Shown: one piece after another, positions 33,837-44,360 of the stretch | Position numbering within the stretch: position 1 is the stretch's first letter | Layout: every line of letters begins with the position of its first letter | Assembly: GCA_023627715.1 (NCBI GenBank) | Contig: JAMAHW010000109.1 | Location: 53,503-117,502, forward strand | Source: Periconia sp. R9002 | Lineage: Eukaryota > Ascomycota > Dothideomycetes > Pleosporales > Periconiaceae | DNA: 64,000 nucleotides | Direction of reading: 5' to 3' | Position numbers and translations under genes: made by a program | Notes under the pieces: model-generated | What the model saw: the letters and a program-made list of their open reading frames with translations, nothing else | Told to the model about the DNA's origin: nothing | Databases searched by the model: none

Positions 33837-36800
33837 ATGGATTCGAGTTCGAATCATGGCTCTTATAGTACAATGAAAATCGAAAACGTACGCATGTTCC
33901 CTACGCTACTGGACTATCGATTGCTGCTAAACAAAGAATTGCAGACCGAAAAAAGAGACACTTTACGGGCGATTGAGAAGAAATACCAACAAATATGGAT
34001 CGAAGAAAGGGTATTCGAGGCCGACGCGCCCTCATGCACAGAATATCCCCCTGGGTCCGTGACCGATGACGAGTTGAGGACGAAATTCCCCAAGTTTTTT
34101 GGTGAGTTTTTATATTAGTCGACCACGATTTCCACTAACGTTCGAAGGCACTATGGCATATCCGTAAATCAACCAACAATTTGGATTCCACCCGCTAACC
34201 GTCTCAGGTACGTTAACGGATCTCCGCATTTGGGCCATGCCTTCACCGTCTCGAAAGTGGAATTTGCGACTCGTGTTGCACGGGCTCAAGGAAAGCGAGT
34301 GCTATACCCTCAAGGCTATCATGCTACTGGCATGCCTATTAGAGCGTGTGCGGATAAATTGGTTCATGAAATTGAGCTTTTTGGCAAAAATTTTGAGGGC
34401 TACACAGAGGAAGGCGCCGAGGAAGCTCCACTTCCCACTACAGAACAATCTCAGGCGAAGGAGGATATCGCAAAGTTCACCAATGTTCAGAAAGGTAAGG
34501 TCGAGGCGCATACAGATTTTATGTGGAGGATAATTCTAAATTTCGACTACAGGAAAGGCTGCCCTGAAGACTACCAGCGCGAAGTACCAATTCCAGGTTA
34601 TGATGTCATTGGGTATACCTCGAACCGAGATACACCGATTCGCAGATGCTCGATACTGGCTGCATTTCTTCCCACAATTGTGGAAGCAACATCTCAGCGA
34701 GTTGGGCTGTGCGATTGACTGGAGGCGTAGCTTTATAACCACCGAGGCCAATCCGTATTACGACTCATTCGTGCAATGGCAAATGAGACGGCTGAAAGAA
34801 CTCGGCAAGATCTCTTTTGGAAAGCGATACTCTATATATGCACCAAAGGACCGTCAGCCTTGTCTGGATCATGATCGAGCCGAGGGAGAGAGTGTACGAG
34901 TTCAAGAATACACCGTTGTCAAATGCAAAGTGAAACAGTGGTCCGAAAAGGCACAGCAGACTCTGTCAAAGAAGCTTCCGAGCGGTGCGAACGTGTACAT
35001 GGTGCCAGCGACACTCCGCCCCGAAACAATGTACGGACAAACAAATCTTTTTGTTTCGTCTAAGATTTCCTACGGTATCTTCCAGGTCTCAGAGAAGGAC
35101 TTTTTCTTCATGACTGTTAAGGCTGCTCGTAACATGGCTTTCCAAGGCATTTTTCCCGAATGGGGAAGTTTTTCCAAGGTGACGGAGCTGCATGGATCGG
35201 ACGTGATTGGCTCAATAGTCAATGCTCCAATGAGTCAACTGAAGGACGTGTATGTGGTGCCAATGGATACCATTAAAGAAGCAAAAGGGACTGGTGTTGT
35301 CACTTCTGTGCCATCGGATAGTCCAGATGATTATGCTATGACTATGGAACTATCCAAGAAGCCCGAATTCTACGGAATTCGTTCGGAATGGGTTCCCCTG
35401 GATATCTTACCTATTATCGAAATACCTGGTTTTGGTAACTTGATAGCTCCGACGCTGGTCAAGAACATGAAGATCAGTTCCCCAAAAAGCGTTCAACAAC
35501 TTGCGGAGGCAAAAGAACAAGCCTATAAACTGGGCTTCTATCAGGGAAAGATGATCGTTGGCGAGTTTGCTGGAAAGCCCGTTCAAGAAGCCAAAAATCT
35601 TGTCCGACAAAGCCTTCTGGACAGCAACGACGCAATTATATATTGCGAGCCTGATGGCTTAGCAATTTCCCGATCTGGTGACGAATGCGTTGCGGCATAC
35701 TTGGATCAATGGTTCCTGACCTATGGACCGGGAGATGAATCATGGAGAAACGAGGTCCTTGAGCATGTTCGCGGTGAAGATGGGCAAAACTTCAACAGCT
35801 TCTCTCCTGCAACGAAGAATGCTATTGAGCAGACGTTGGTCTGGTTGAATCAGTGGTGCGTCACGCGACAATATGGTCTCGGCACGAGGCTACCTTGGAA
35901 CTCCTCTGAACTGGTAGAAGGCCTATCTGACTCCACGATTTATATGGCATACTACACGATTGCGCACCATCTTCACTCGGATATATACGGCACTGAACCG
36001 GGCATTAGTAACGTGGAAGTCTCACAAATGACTGACGAAGTATGGGATTACGTTTTTGCCCTTCGAGATGACGTAACCACGGATATAAGCAGAGATACTA
36101 TGCAGGCCATGAGACGAGAATTCACTTACTGGTACCCGCTAGATGTGCGTATCAGCGGAAAGGATCTCATCACCAATCACTTGATGTTCTTCCTCTACAT
36201 CCATCAAGCTTTGTGGGGCAAATCTGCACCTCAGTATCTACCCAAAGGTATTAGGGTCAATGGGCACATTACCTTGAATGGGAAGAAGATGAGCAAAAGC
36301 TCTGGTAACTTTCTCACTCTAGATACTGCGGTTCAAAAGTTTGGGGCAGATGCTACTAGGATTGCACTTGCAGACGGAGGCGATGGTGTTGAAGACGCAA
36401 ATTTCGAGGAACCTGTTGCGAATGCGATCGTCCTTAAACTCTTCGAGCTGCGGAAGTGGATCGAAGACGCAATAACGAGCGTGCACATTCTTAAGGAAGA
36501 TGAAAGCTTCGCGTCTGTTCGAAAGACCGAGCGAGGAAAAGGTGGCGACATTATTCAACGGACCGGACCGAAGCTCTTTTGGGACGAGCTCTTCGACAAT
36601 GAATTGAATATTCTTGTACGAGGAACGGTACAGCAATTCGGAGAGTAAGTCCAGACTGCTTACTACGTACCTTAAAATCATAGTAACTAACGTTCGCTCA
36701 GCACCAATTACAAAGCCGCCCTCAAATCTGGTTTCTACGACTTCATGGCGGCACGTGATAGCTACCGTGTATACACTACGTCTGCCTCTATTGGCATGCA

Positions 36801-37594
36801 CTATGATTGTGTACGCCGTTACGTTGAGCTTCAAGCTTTCATGATCTGTGTTATCGCCCCTCACTGGGCAGATTACATTTGGAGGGAGGTTTTGGGCAAG
36901 GTATGTCAATTCGACCCCCGGGTCTTGGACATGTCACAATGTATCTCATCAGTGCTTTGTCGTTCTTGAAACTAACAAATCACTGCCTCAGGACTCAACA
37001 ATCCAAAACGTCACTTTCCCCGAAGTCGAAGACCCCAATCTTTCTCTGACCGCGACCTCAAATTATATTCGCTCGATCTTAGCGTCTGTCAGCGCCGCAG
37101 ATAGTGCGCAACAGAAACGCCTTGCTAAGGGCAAAGATGTTCGCTACGATCCAAAGCAACCTAAGCGGCTAACTATTTTCGTCGCAAAGTCTTGGCCCAC
37201 TTGGCAGACAAAGTATATCGACCTTGTTCGTGGAATGTTTGATGGGGTTACATTGGATGTGAAGGAGGTGAGCAAGAATATAGATAAAGGGGATATGAAA
37301 AAAGCGATGCCGTTCATTCATGGTCTAAAGCGGAGCCTGGAATCCGGCCAGCCAAAAGCTGCTGTCTTCGAGAGAAACCTGGTGTTTGATGAGCTCAAAG
37401 TCTTGAAAGAGTTGGCAATGGGATTAAAAGCTACGGTTCCAAAGCTGCAAGAGGTGGAAATCATAGTTGTGCAAGAGGCAACCTCGATTGGGTTTAGAGT
37501 CAAAGGCGAGGAGGAGGAAAGGGTAGAAGATCTGCCAAAAGTTGCTGGTTCGGCGGAGCCGGGATCACCTTCTTTCAATTTCACAAATATATGA
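33837..37594 (+). CDS. Cytosolic-type leucyl-tRNA synthetase, divergent
   Basis: Six exons (33837-34101, 34148-34163, 34208-34494, 34553-36644, 36702-36900, 36992-37594) total 3,462 nt, 1,153 residues. Class I signatures: SPHLGHAFT (HIGH motif) and KKMSKSSGN (KMSKS). The CP1 editing domain is present with [12 protein letters not shown] and [32 protein letters not shown] and [10 protein letters not shown] are cytosolic/archaeal-type LeuRS markers. It charges tRNA-Leu and proofreads non-cognate amino acids. Exon 2 is only 16 bp and encodes the TMAYP just before the HIGH motif. Compared with the usual fungal sequence (TLHAGHSFT, FPLGFHCTGMPI) this protein is clearly diverged, so it may be a second copy. 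The chosen start is the second in-frame ATG-type start; the upstream frame may be leader. Confidence 0.92.
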
Positions 37595-37679
37595 GATGAG
37601 GGGTGTGAATGAAAGACGCGGTATAGAAAGTAAGGAAATACAAGGTGCACGTTTCTTGAAATATCATGCCATGAGTTCA

Positions 37680-37877
37680 TTAATCATAATCGCGTTGTGA
37701 GTAAACCGAGACCAACGCAACAGTCGAAGATACTGGGAGCAAGTGAGGGACCCTTAAGGTTGGGTATTTAGGGACCGTTTTTTCGTTGATGGAACCGATA
37801 TAATGATGCCCGCCAGTTGTGATGATATACTGTACTCCGTCCGGGTACCAGGCTTCGATGTGTATATCATCGTCCAT
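37680..37877 (-). pseudogene. Relic of a protein kinase N-terminus
   Basis: A 65-codon frame begins MDDDIHIEAWYPDGVQYII and continues GGHHYIGSINEKTVPKYP. That resembles the opening strands of fungal small kinases (..PDGxxxII..GGS.FIG.V.E.TVLKYP). It then stops and the LeuRS 3' end follows, with no catalytic lobe. I read it as a truncated kinase copy. Confidence 0.45.
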
Positions 37878-38464
37878 TTTTTGTTTTTGGTTCTTGATGA
37901 AAGAGTGAGTGTATCAATGATAGGAAAAGAGAAGGCAGTAGGAACTAATTAGATAAATGAAGTTGAATATGTAAACAAAGCACAAAAATGGACGAAAACA
38001 CACCCATAGTTGTGTAACATGGCTGCTGCAGCATTCCAGATGGATGAGGAGTATGGTTTATCTCGAAAGCTGATTATACACAAAAGGAGCTTTACATACT
38101 GCTTCTTTTACACCGATATATGGTCCGCCCTCCCGCGAAACAGCGAAATTGTGGGCCGTGGCTGTTCATTCCGCTAGTCTTCTCTGCAGATACACAATTA
38201 ATGTTCTTTGATTGGTCCTATACACCCCCGCTCAGTTCGCGTAATGACTAAAAACTATAGAGTTGATACGCAAAGCCAATCATCAATGTATTTGAAATGC
38301 TGTTCTATAGGTGGTAATGTCAATCCACCTAATCTAGTTAGAACGTTCAATATATGTTAATTAAAGCCCCTCCAATTCCACCTTGAAACACCTGGCTAGA
38401 TATTCAAGTTTAAAAACACTTGACTATTTACTACACAAAGTCAATTGAAGAAGCATCGCTGAGT
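37878..38464. other. Intergenic, upstream of GH131 gene
   Basis: AT-rich with no supported gene. It presumably contains the promoter of the GH131 gene. Confidence 0.45.
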
Positions 38465-39409
38465 ATGTCTTTCTTCTATATCCTTCTAGCTGGCGCATTG
38501 TCAGCAACGACCACCGTCGATGCTTTTCTGACCTGCAACACGACATTTGATGGCCGCATCACGCAGAACGCATCCGTCGGGATTTTCGCCTCGGACCGAA
38601 GCCCCTTCAACCCGAAATACGTTCTAGGCCAGAACATAACCTGGGACCAGATAATCACCTTCCCGTCTATTGAACCCACACAACTAGACAAGGCAGCCAA
38701 CACCAAACCCATCGCAGTGAGAATTGACGACCATTCACTATTTGGGTCCTCCTCTGAAGCTGTCGAGACTGCGCTCCGTCGCGCAGAACTACTAGTCAAT
38801 AAACGAAATGACACAGTCTCTGGCCGAAAAACCTGGTTTTATTCCTTCCAAGCGTCTCCGACACGTCCATTGAACCTCACGCATGAGTACGTCGTCGCTT
38901 TCCACGAAGCCCAGGATTACCAAGCGGATTTTTACTCGGTCAAGATCGGCAAACCGATGGATTCGACGGTTGGGTACGGCCAGTTCATCGAAGGGGGCAA
39001 CAAAACGGCCCAAGTCACGCAGGACATGATGGAAAATGGCCACGTCATCTACGTGCAAGGATACAAATGGGCACAGCCTGTGCAAACTTACTTCATGGCC
39101 CCCTTTACGCTGAATTCCTGGCATAATTTCGGTCTGTATCTGGATTACGTGGATAACCGGATGCAGGTTTTCTATTCCGAGGGTCAGGATCGGTTGGAAG
39201 TTAGTACGCCGTTGCTCGCGAATAATCTTTCTGGTATAGCACCTACGACGCTGGGTGAGACGCATATTGGGATTCAGAAGAGGCCTGTTGGTGCCAATTC
39301 GACCAATTTTCTGTATAATGGGGTGCAAGAGTCAGGGATCGATGAGTCTTTATTTCTGGGAGGTATTTTACAAATTAATGGGAAGCCGCAGGATTGTGGA
39401 TTACTGTGA
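38465..39409 (+). CDS. Secreted GH131-type beta-glucanase
   Basis: A single exon of 314 residues from the ATG at 38465, chosen because MSFFYILLAGALSATTTVDA is a good signal peptide directly before FLTCNTTFDGRI. Family blocks of the GH131 catalytic domain are seen: FNPKYVLGQNITWDQI, FRRAEL-like LRRAELLVNKRN, PLNLTHEYVVAFHEAQD, NSWHNFGLYLDYVDNRMQVFYSEG. GH131 enzymes are beta-1,3/1,6/1,4-glucanases acting on plant or fungal walls. Several N-glycosylation sites (NTT, NAS, NIT, NLT, NKT, NLS). No carbohydrate-binding module or GPI signal is present. Confidence 0.82.
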   Translation: MSFFYILLAGALSATTTVDAFLTCNTTFDGRITQNASVGIFASDRSPFNPKYVLGQNITWDQIITFPSIEPTQLDKAANTKPIAVRIDDHSLFGSSSEAVETALRRAELLVNKRNDTVSGRKTWFYSFQASPTRPLNLTHEYVVAFHEAQDYQADFYSVKIGKPMDSTVGYGQFIEGGNKTAQVTQDMMENGHVIYVQGYKWAQPVQTYFMAPFTLNSWHNFGLYLDYVDNRMQVFYSEGQDRLEVSTPLLANNLSGIAPTTLGETHIGIQKRPVGANSTNFLYNGVQESGIDESLFLGGILQINGKPQDCGLL

Positions 39410-39942
39410 TTTATAATGAATCCTAGCGGAAACCCGACCTGAAATGAGTTTGATGTGCTTTGGTAATTGAGATCTACATGCGCTCTTTCTTCATTTTATC
39501 TATGCGGTTATCGAGTCCTCCTCTATCAATTCGAATGCCGAATAAGCTCTCATATATTATTGAAGAGTGTTGCAAAAGTACAACTTGAGTGAAACTTACC
39601 TCATTTCCATTGCCAGAGATCTATTGTATTACTATACTGATAGCCTTGACATCCGAAAGAGATTGTCAAAACCTAAGAGCTATTGATCTCTGTCTCTCTT
39701 CTATCAACAATCCAATGTTCCAAAAACAGTCTACATGAATACCTCCTCGCAGAAACGTTCACAAAAAGAAGAAGAAGAAAACCCATCCAGTATATGAGCA
39801 ACAACAGTGCCTACCTCGGAGAAAATCCCGCCTTACACGCGGTAAACAGCCCGGAGACGTTACACTCCGCTTCTGACGCACCGGCATTGACCGCGTTTGA
39901 GAGGCAACTCTTCGCGCTGTTCCAGCAACTTTTGGTGTCTTT
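39410..39942. other. Intergenic, no gene seen
   Basis: Between the GH131 stop and the 3' end of the decayed S8 protease. A plus-strand frame at 39683-40009 overlaps the protease antisense and has no family features. Confidence 0.45.
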
Positions 39943-42549
39943 TCAATTGACCGTTGACACCATCGTAAACTTGACCATATCGCCACGGTTATATGCCCTG
40001 TCGCCCTGAAGCCACTGCGAACCATCAATTTGGCGGATGCAGTCCTTCATAGCGTACATACCGAGATATTTGCCGTTGATCCCCGTGTTTCGTTCCGAAA
40101 TGACATCGAGACGTGCGCTTCCGGAAGTACCATCCGTGACCTTTGACGGAGGTGTGATCATGTAGCTTTCCCAGTAGTGGAAGGATCCTGGCCATGCGTC
40201 GCACATAACTTGGTTGACGTCGTCGTGGATGGCTTGGGAAAGGCAGTTTTTGCACGCATTGTGGCAGGCTGTTGGACTCTTCCAGGAGACACTGGCAGAT
40301 TGGAAGGAGACCATACCGTCGCAGTCGGAAGCGGACCCGGTGGCCGTATCGAGCCATTTACTGGTATCGAGATTAAGGAGACACGCCTGCAACACCTTCT
40401 TGTCTATCATTTTGCTGTTCATTCCGACTGGGCCGACGCGCTTGGAGCTAGTGCATGTACCGCTTCCGCTGCCGTCGGTGATGACGGGGAGGTCTGGCTT
40501 AGCCGGACTGGGTTGAGGCTTGGTAGATTTCGTCTGGTCAATAAGATTTGCGTATGGTCTTAATGGGTTGAGGGCATAGCACTGGGTCCTGACGGTATCC
40601 CTACGCTTCTTCGATCTGTCAGATCAGATATAGATATTTTATTAGTACCGCAGTACTAAGGGTTATCCCTACCCATACAAAAATCATAATATATGTAAAA
40701 ATCTTCGACCTGTTGCTAATGATGTTGTCACGTATCGTTTCTTCTGCGAGATTGTACACGATTTTCGAAATTTTGGTCTTACAAGGTAGTCCGCCTTTTT
40801 TGGTTTATACTTTTGGATCTTGTTTTTGTATCGAGGTAGAACCCCTCCGAATAGTTCAACTCAGTACACGATTTTCGTCTTCAATGTATTATCGCGGATC
40901 TTCATGGTCTGTTTGAGAATATTGAGACTGGCCTCCGGTACAGATCTGGCGCTCGACCAAAATTTGTTCAGTCGCGGATCCTCGAGAAAAGTGGCAATTA
41001 AACCTGCCACCTGGGGTGTAGCGAGTGAGATGCCTGATTCATATATTGTTCCGACCATATTGTTTACATTTGGCACCACGACATCTTCGCCAACAGCGAA
41101 TACATCAACTTCCGTCTCTCCAGAGTCAAAGGGGATGCCGTTTGAGTCCTGTGAGCCTAGTCAGTAGGCATTCACAGTGCCAGCTAATGTACCTACCGAA
41201 GCTCCTACTATCAACGAGGATAATTCGTCTCGGTTCAAAGAAGCCGAGAACAATAGTAGGTCGACCATGTACTGATGCCATCAGTCACAGATTTCAACCC
41301 TGCGTGGACCTCGTACTCACATTTGGCATATTCTCATTCTCATTCGGAGCAGCAAGTGCAACAGGGATACCAGCATTGTGAAAACTCTCTAAAATTTCGA
41401 ATGAAATTTCTTCATATTTGGAATAATCTTTCATCCTGATATGCGCTATAAAAGAATCAGCGGCTGTGACAAAGTTGACCTTCATGGAGACAGGGACTAG
41501 GGTACCAACATCCGCTTGAGTAGTCGATAATAACGTTCTTGCCTGGGTTATCACATTTTTTGGACACTGCATCCTGTAGGACAACACGCCACATACGAGC
41601 GATGCGGGCATAGGTTAGAACTCCAGTTCCCATGTGTACGCATACTGGCTTCGCATTTTTAGCTACACCACCCTTTTTTTCAACAATTATTGACAGTACC
41701 TAAATCAACCTTAGATGAAGCACGTGATTGTAGACTGCGGAGTCTTGCAATCTACTGAGTGATGGTGAGGACTAAAAGAAGAATGTGAATAGTCTTACAA
41801 GTGTAGCATGGTCATCATTTTCCGAGACCGAATGGGGAAAAAGCTCTTGAGGTTTCCTTGGAAATCGATTTGGTACAATTAACCCGTCCAGATCTGTAAA
41901 ATCTGTGCTTATTTCGGAATGAGAGACAAAAAAGGGACTCCATTCTAAAATGTATATGAATGAGTTTTGGCCAGCCGTGGAAACGTACTCGTATGGGCCT
42001 GGAATAAGTGGGTAATGTAACTTGGATGATAAAGCATGTAGTTCGCTCGGCGCATCGGCTTGTGTCTTTGAGTTTGGAATGCTTCTTCCGGTTAGAGCCC
42101 GGTTGCCCGAAGCTGGTAAACCTTCGAGTTGGGGGGGATAGTTTTTGTCGTCAACAACGGAATTCTTTTCAGTAATGGTACTTCGTCCATTTCGATGACG
42201 AAGTATTTTCGGATTGGTACTGGTGCGCGTCGGTTTGGGATCTCGTACGACAGAGAGGGGACCATTTGGTACAACATGCGCAATGATTGGGTGTTGCTAA
42301 AGGAATGATAACATGATTCAACTTCGGCGTTGAGCTTTCCGCCGTAGTCGTTTGGGATATGGCCGACAATGTGACTTTGAGTCCCGGAATATCAATCACC
42401 GCCGCAGATGCTTGCGGCAACTTATTGACTTGATTTGTGTCAGAAGGATAGGCCATTTGACTTTTGTCTTCTGACTTTTTGCCGTATAGAAGAGCAACAA
42501 TCAAAGCGAGTACATTGACTCCAATCTCTGGTGGTGATGCCCGCTGCAA
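39943..42549 (-). pseudogene. Decayed S8 (subtilisin-like) protease
   Basis: Reading down the minus strand, pieces of one subtilase are in order: a leader region (42549-42280); a segment LEGLPASGNRALTGRS (near 42120); SFIYILEWSPFFVSHSEI at the place of the catalytic Asp motif (Asp replaced by Glu); DDHATL joined by an intron to VLSIIVEKKGGVAKNAK at the His motif; PVSMKVNFVTAADSFIAHI; AGIPVALAAPNENEN; SSLIVGASDSNGIPF; and GISLATPQVAGLIA at the Ser motif. A C-terminal Cys-rich domain ends the gene (ACHNACKNCLSQ). The frame is broken near 42280, at the G7 run 42131-42137 and near 41500, and a 110-bp insertion with 14-bp direct repeats interrupts it at 40754-40877. The catalytic triad is also degenerate. 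I call a pseudogene; an expressed pseudoenzyme is the alternative. Confidence 0.72.
40754..40877. repeat. 14-bp direct repeats flanking a 96-bp insertion
   Basis: GTACACGATTTTCG occurs at 40754-40767 and again at 40864-40877. Removing one repeat plus the intervening 96 bp rejoins the protease frame as KIVYNLAEETIRDN. Confidence 0.75.
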
Positions 42550-42917
42550 TTGTTAGTTTGGTATCTCTCTTACGTTCTTTTGTATGGGGAGTCTCTTACG
42601 CCTTGCAAATTGCTCGTGGAATCAACACGTGCATTCACAAGTTTGCCATAGATAAGCAATGCACAGGTGTCTGGTTCGACGACTTTACATCCATTTTAAG
42701 CAAAAATGTTAAATCTTGCCAAAAACTACCGACCATTTTACGTGCTTGAAGTATTATATCAAATACGCATATAAGACACATAACGGGCTCAGCACTTTCA
42801 CTGGGGCTCGCGATGAATAATTTCAATTTATTTGATGCGTTGTGGTTGTTTAATCATATCTAGGAGATGTAATGAGAGACAGAAAGTGAGCGACATCTTG
42901 ATAAATCACATTATCCT
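42550..42917. other. Intergenic, no gene seen
   Basis: AT-rich gap upstream of the protease relic and downstream of the MBL-fold gene. Confidence 0.4.
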
Positions 42918-43787
42918 TCAAAATATCTTCTTTTCCTTCCCAGGAGCGAGCCAGAACACCTTGTCCTGGATTCCTTCGTTCTCAAACACTCGTGCCAAGT
43001 CCTCTCCGAACTGAGTGAAGTGCCTCCACGACTCAAAGTGCATGGGGACCAGGGTGTCTGCCTTGATTTGTCGGAACAAATGAGCAGCTTGCTTACCATC
43101 CATGGTAATTTGCAGTGGGCCGTCGGGCAGAGGCGCCACAGCGGCACCGAGGTTGAACAGTGCGACAACGACGTGATACCTCTCGCCGATCTGTGCCAAC
43201 TCGTCTATATAGACGGTGTCCCCGGAGAAGTAGATGACGTTAGGAAAGCCATCTGTACTGCCGAAAGTGTCGGATTCGAGAATAAAGCCGGTACATTCTC
43301 CGCCGGGCAGGTGCTTGCATGGTGTGCCGGTGACACGGAAGTGCTTCCCACCAGCAACGAGCGTTACCGTCTCCCATGGGCGAAGGCCAACGACGCCGGG
43401 CCGCGGTTGCAGTTTCTTAGCTCCGTCCATGGTGGTAAGGACTTTTCGACCATCGAGTAGCCTGCGGCCTAAATCATCGAGATTGTCAGGATGGTCCTCA
43501 TGGCTCAAGAGGATGGCGTCGATGGGAGGAAGATCAGCGAGTCCAAGTGCAGGAGTGTCGACGTTTCTCAGCGTTATATATCCCCGATGGAATTCGGTGC
43601 CGCCGGGGGAGAAGAATGGATCTGTGAGAATCTTTACGCCATCGATGTCGAGAATGGACGTGGCCGTGCCGATGTGAGTGATGCTAAGTGTGCTTTTAAA
43701 AGTAGGTGGCGGCGTCATGTTGGAAGCAGATGAGTTTGAGAGAATCAAGTCTAGAGTGCTGAAGGGAAAAGAGGCCGCATTGGCCAT
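42918..43787 (-). CDS. Metallo-beta-lactamase-fold hydrolase (UlaG-like)
   Basis: A single exon of 289 residues from the ATG at 43787. The MBL fold is shown by ITHIGTATSILDIDGVKILTD (first strands), the metal motif LLSHEDHPDNLD (HxxDHxDxxD-like), TPCKHLPGGECTGF, YFSGDTVYIDEL (Asp ligand) and a late LVPMHFESWRHF (last His). Order and spacing fit the UlaG/L-ascorbate-lactonase-like branch of intracellular MBL proteins, which hydrolyse lactones or phosphoesters. The substrate is unknown. MTPPPTFKSTL at residue 24 is a possible alternative start. Confidence 0.85.
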   Translation of the reverse strand: MANAASFPFSTLDLILSNSSASNMTPPPTFKSTLSITHIGTATSILDIDGVKILTDPFFSPGGTEFHRGYITLRNVDTPALGLADLPPIDAILLSHEDHPDNLDDLGRRLLDGRKVLTTMDGAKKLQPRPGVVGLRPWETVTLVAGGKHFRVTGTPCKHLPGGECTGFILESDTFGSTDGFPNVIYFSGDTVYIDELAQIGERYHVVVALFNLGAAVAPLPDGPLQITMDGKQAAHLFRQIKADTLVPMHFESWRHFTQFGEDLARVFENEGIQDKVFWLAPGKEKKIF

Positions 43788-44360
43788 AATTTATACAAAA
43801 AAGGTAGGCACATTTTAATAAATGCCAAATTCTTTGCTTATGGAATATGCAAGATCCGACTTTGTCGTTCCACCCCTTCTGTGGCCATTCTTGGCGGGTA
43901 TATGAGCCTGAATCGGCTAGTAGTTAACGCTAGTGTTACTGCTTGCGAGCTTCTTTAACATGGCTGATATGTGGCGTAGTGAGACACTGCAACATGTATA
44001 TGCGACGAGCTTACGTGTGAATTAGAAAACGAATATACGAACGGAACCATCTGCAACACCCAATAGCATCGTTCGCGATGGAAATAGCCGGTTTTCTTCC
44101 CACCCCCCCCCCCCCCCCCCCAACTTGATAACGCAATTGGTACATACAACATGGGCTATGGTGAACAATGAATATTAGGCTCGCTCGCTCATTGAACGCA
44201 TGACTTACAAAAGCAACGCGCTCAATTATCAGTGGGTGAAAACGGGTGAGTGTAAGATTTTCGAGCAGGAAGCGATTATATGGAAAAGAAGTATGCCTCC
44301 TTGCACTATCCGAGTCTATTTTTGATTGATGCTACTTAAGAAGGAACCCGTTACATTATA
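43788..44360. other. Intergenic with poly-C tract
   Basis: 5' flank of the MBL gene and 3' flank of the Zn2Cys6 gene. It holds a C19 homopolymer and no supported gene. Confidence 0.5.
44103..44121 (+). repeat. C19 homopolymer
   Basis: Nineteen consecutive C residues. Such tracts are unstable in assembly, so the true length is uncertain. Confidence 0.9.
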
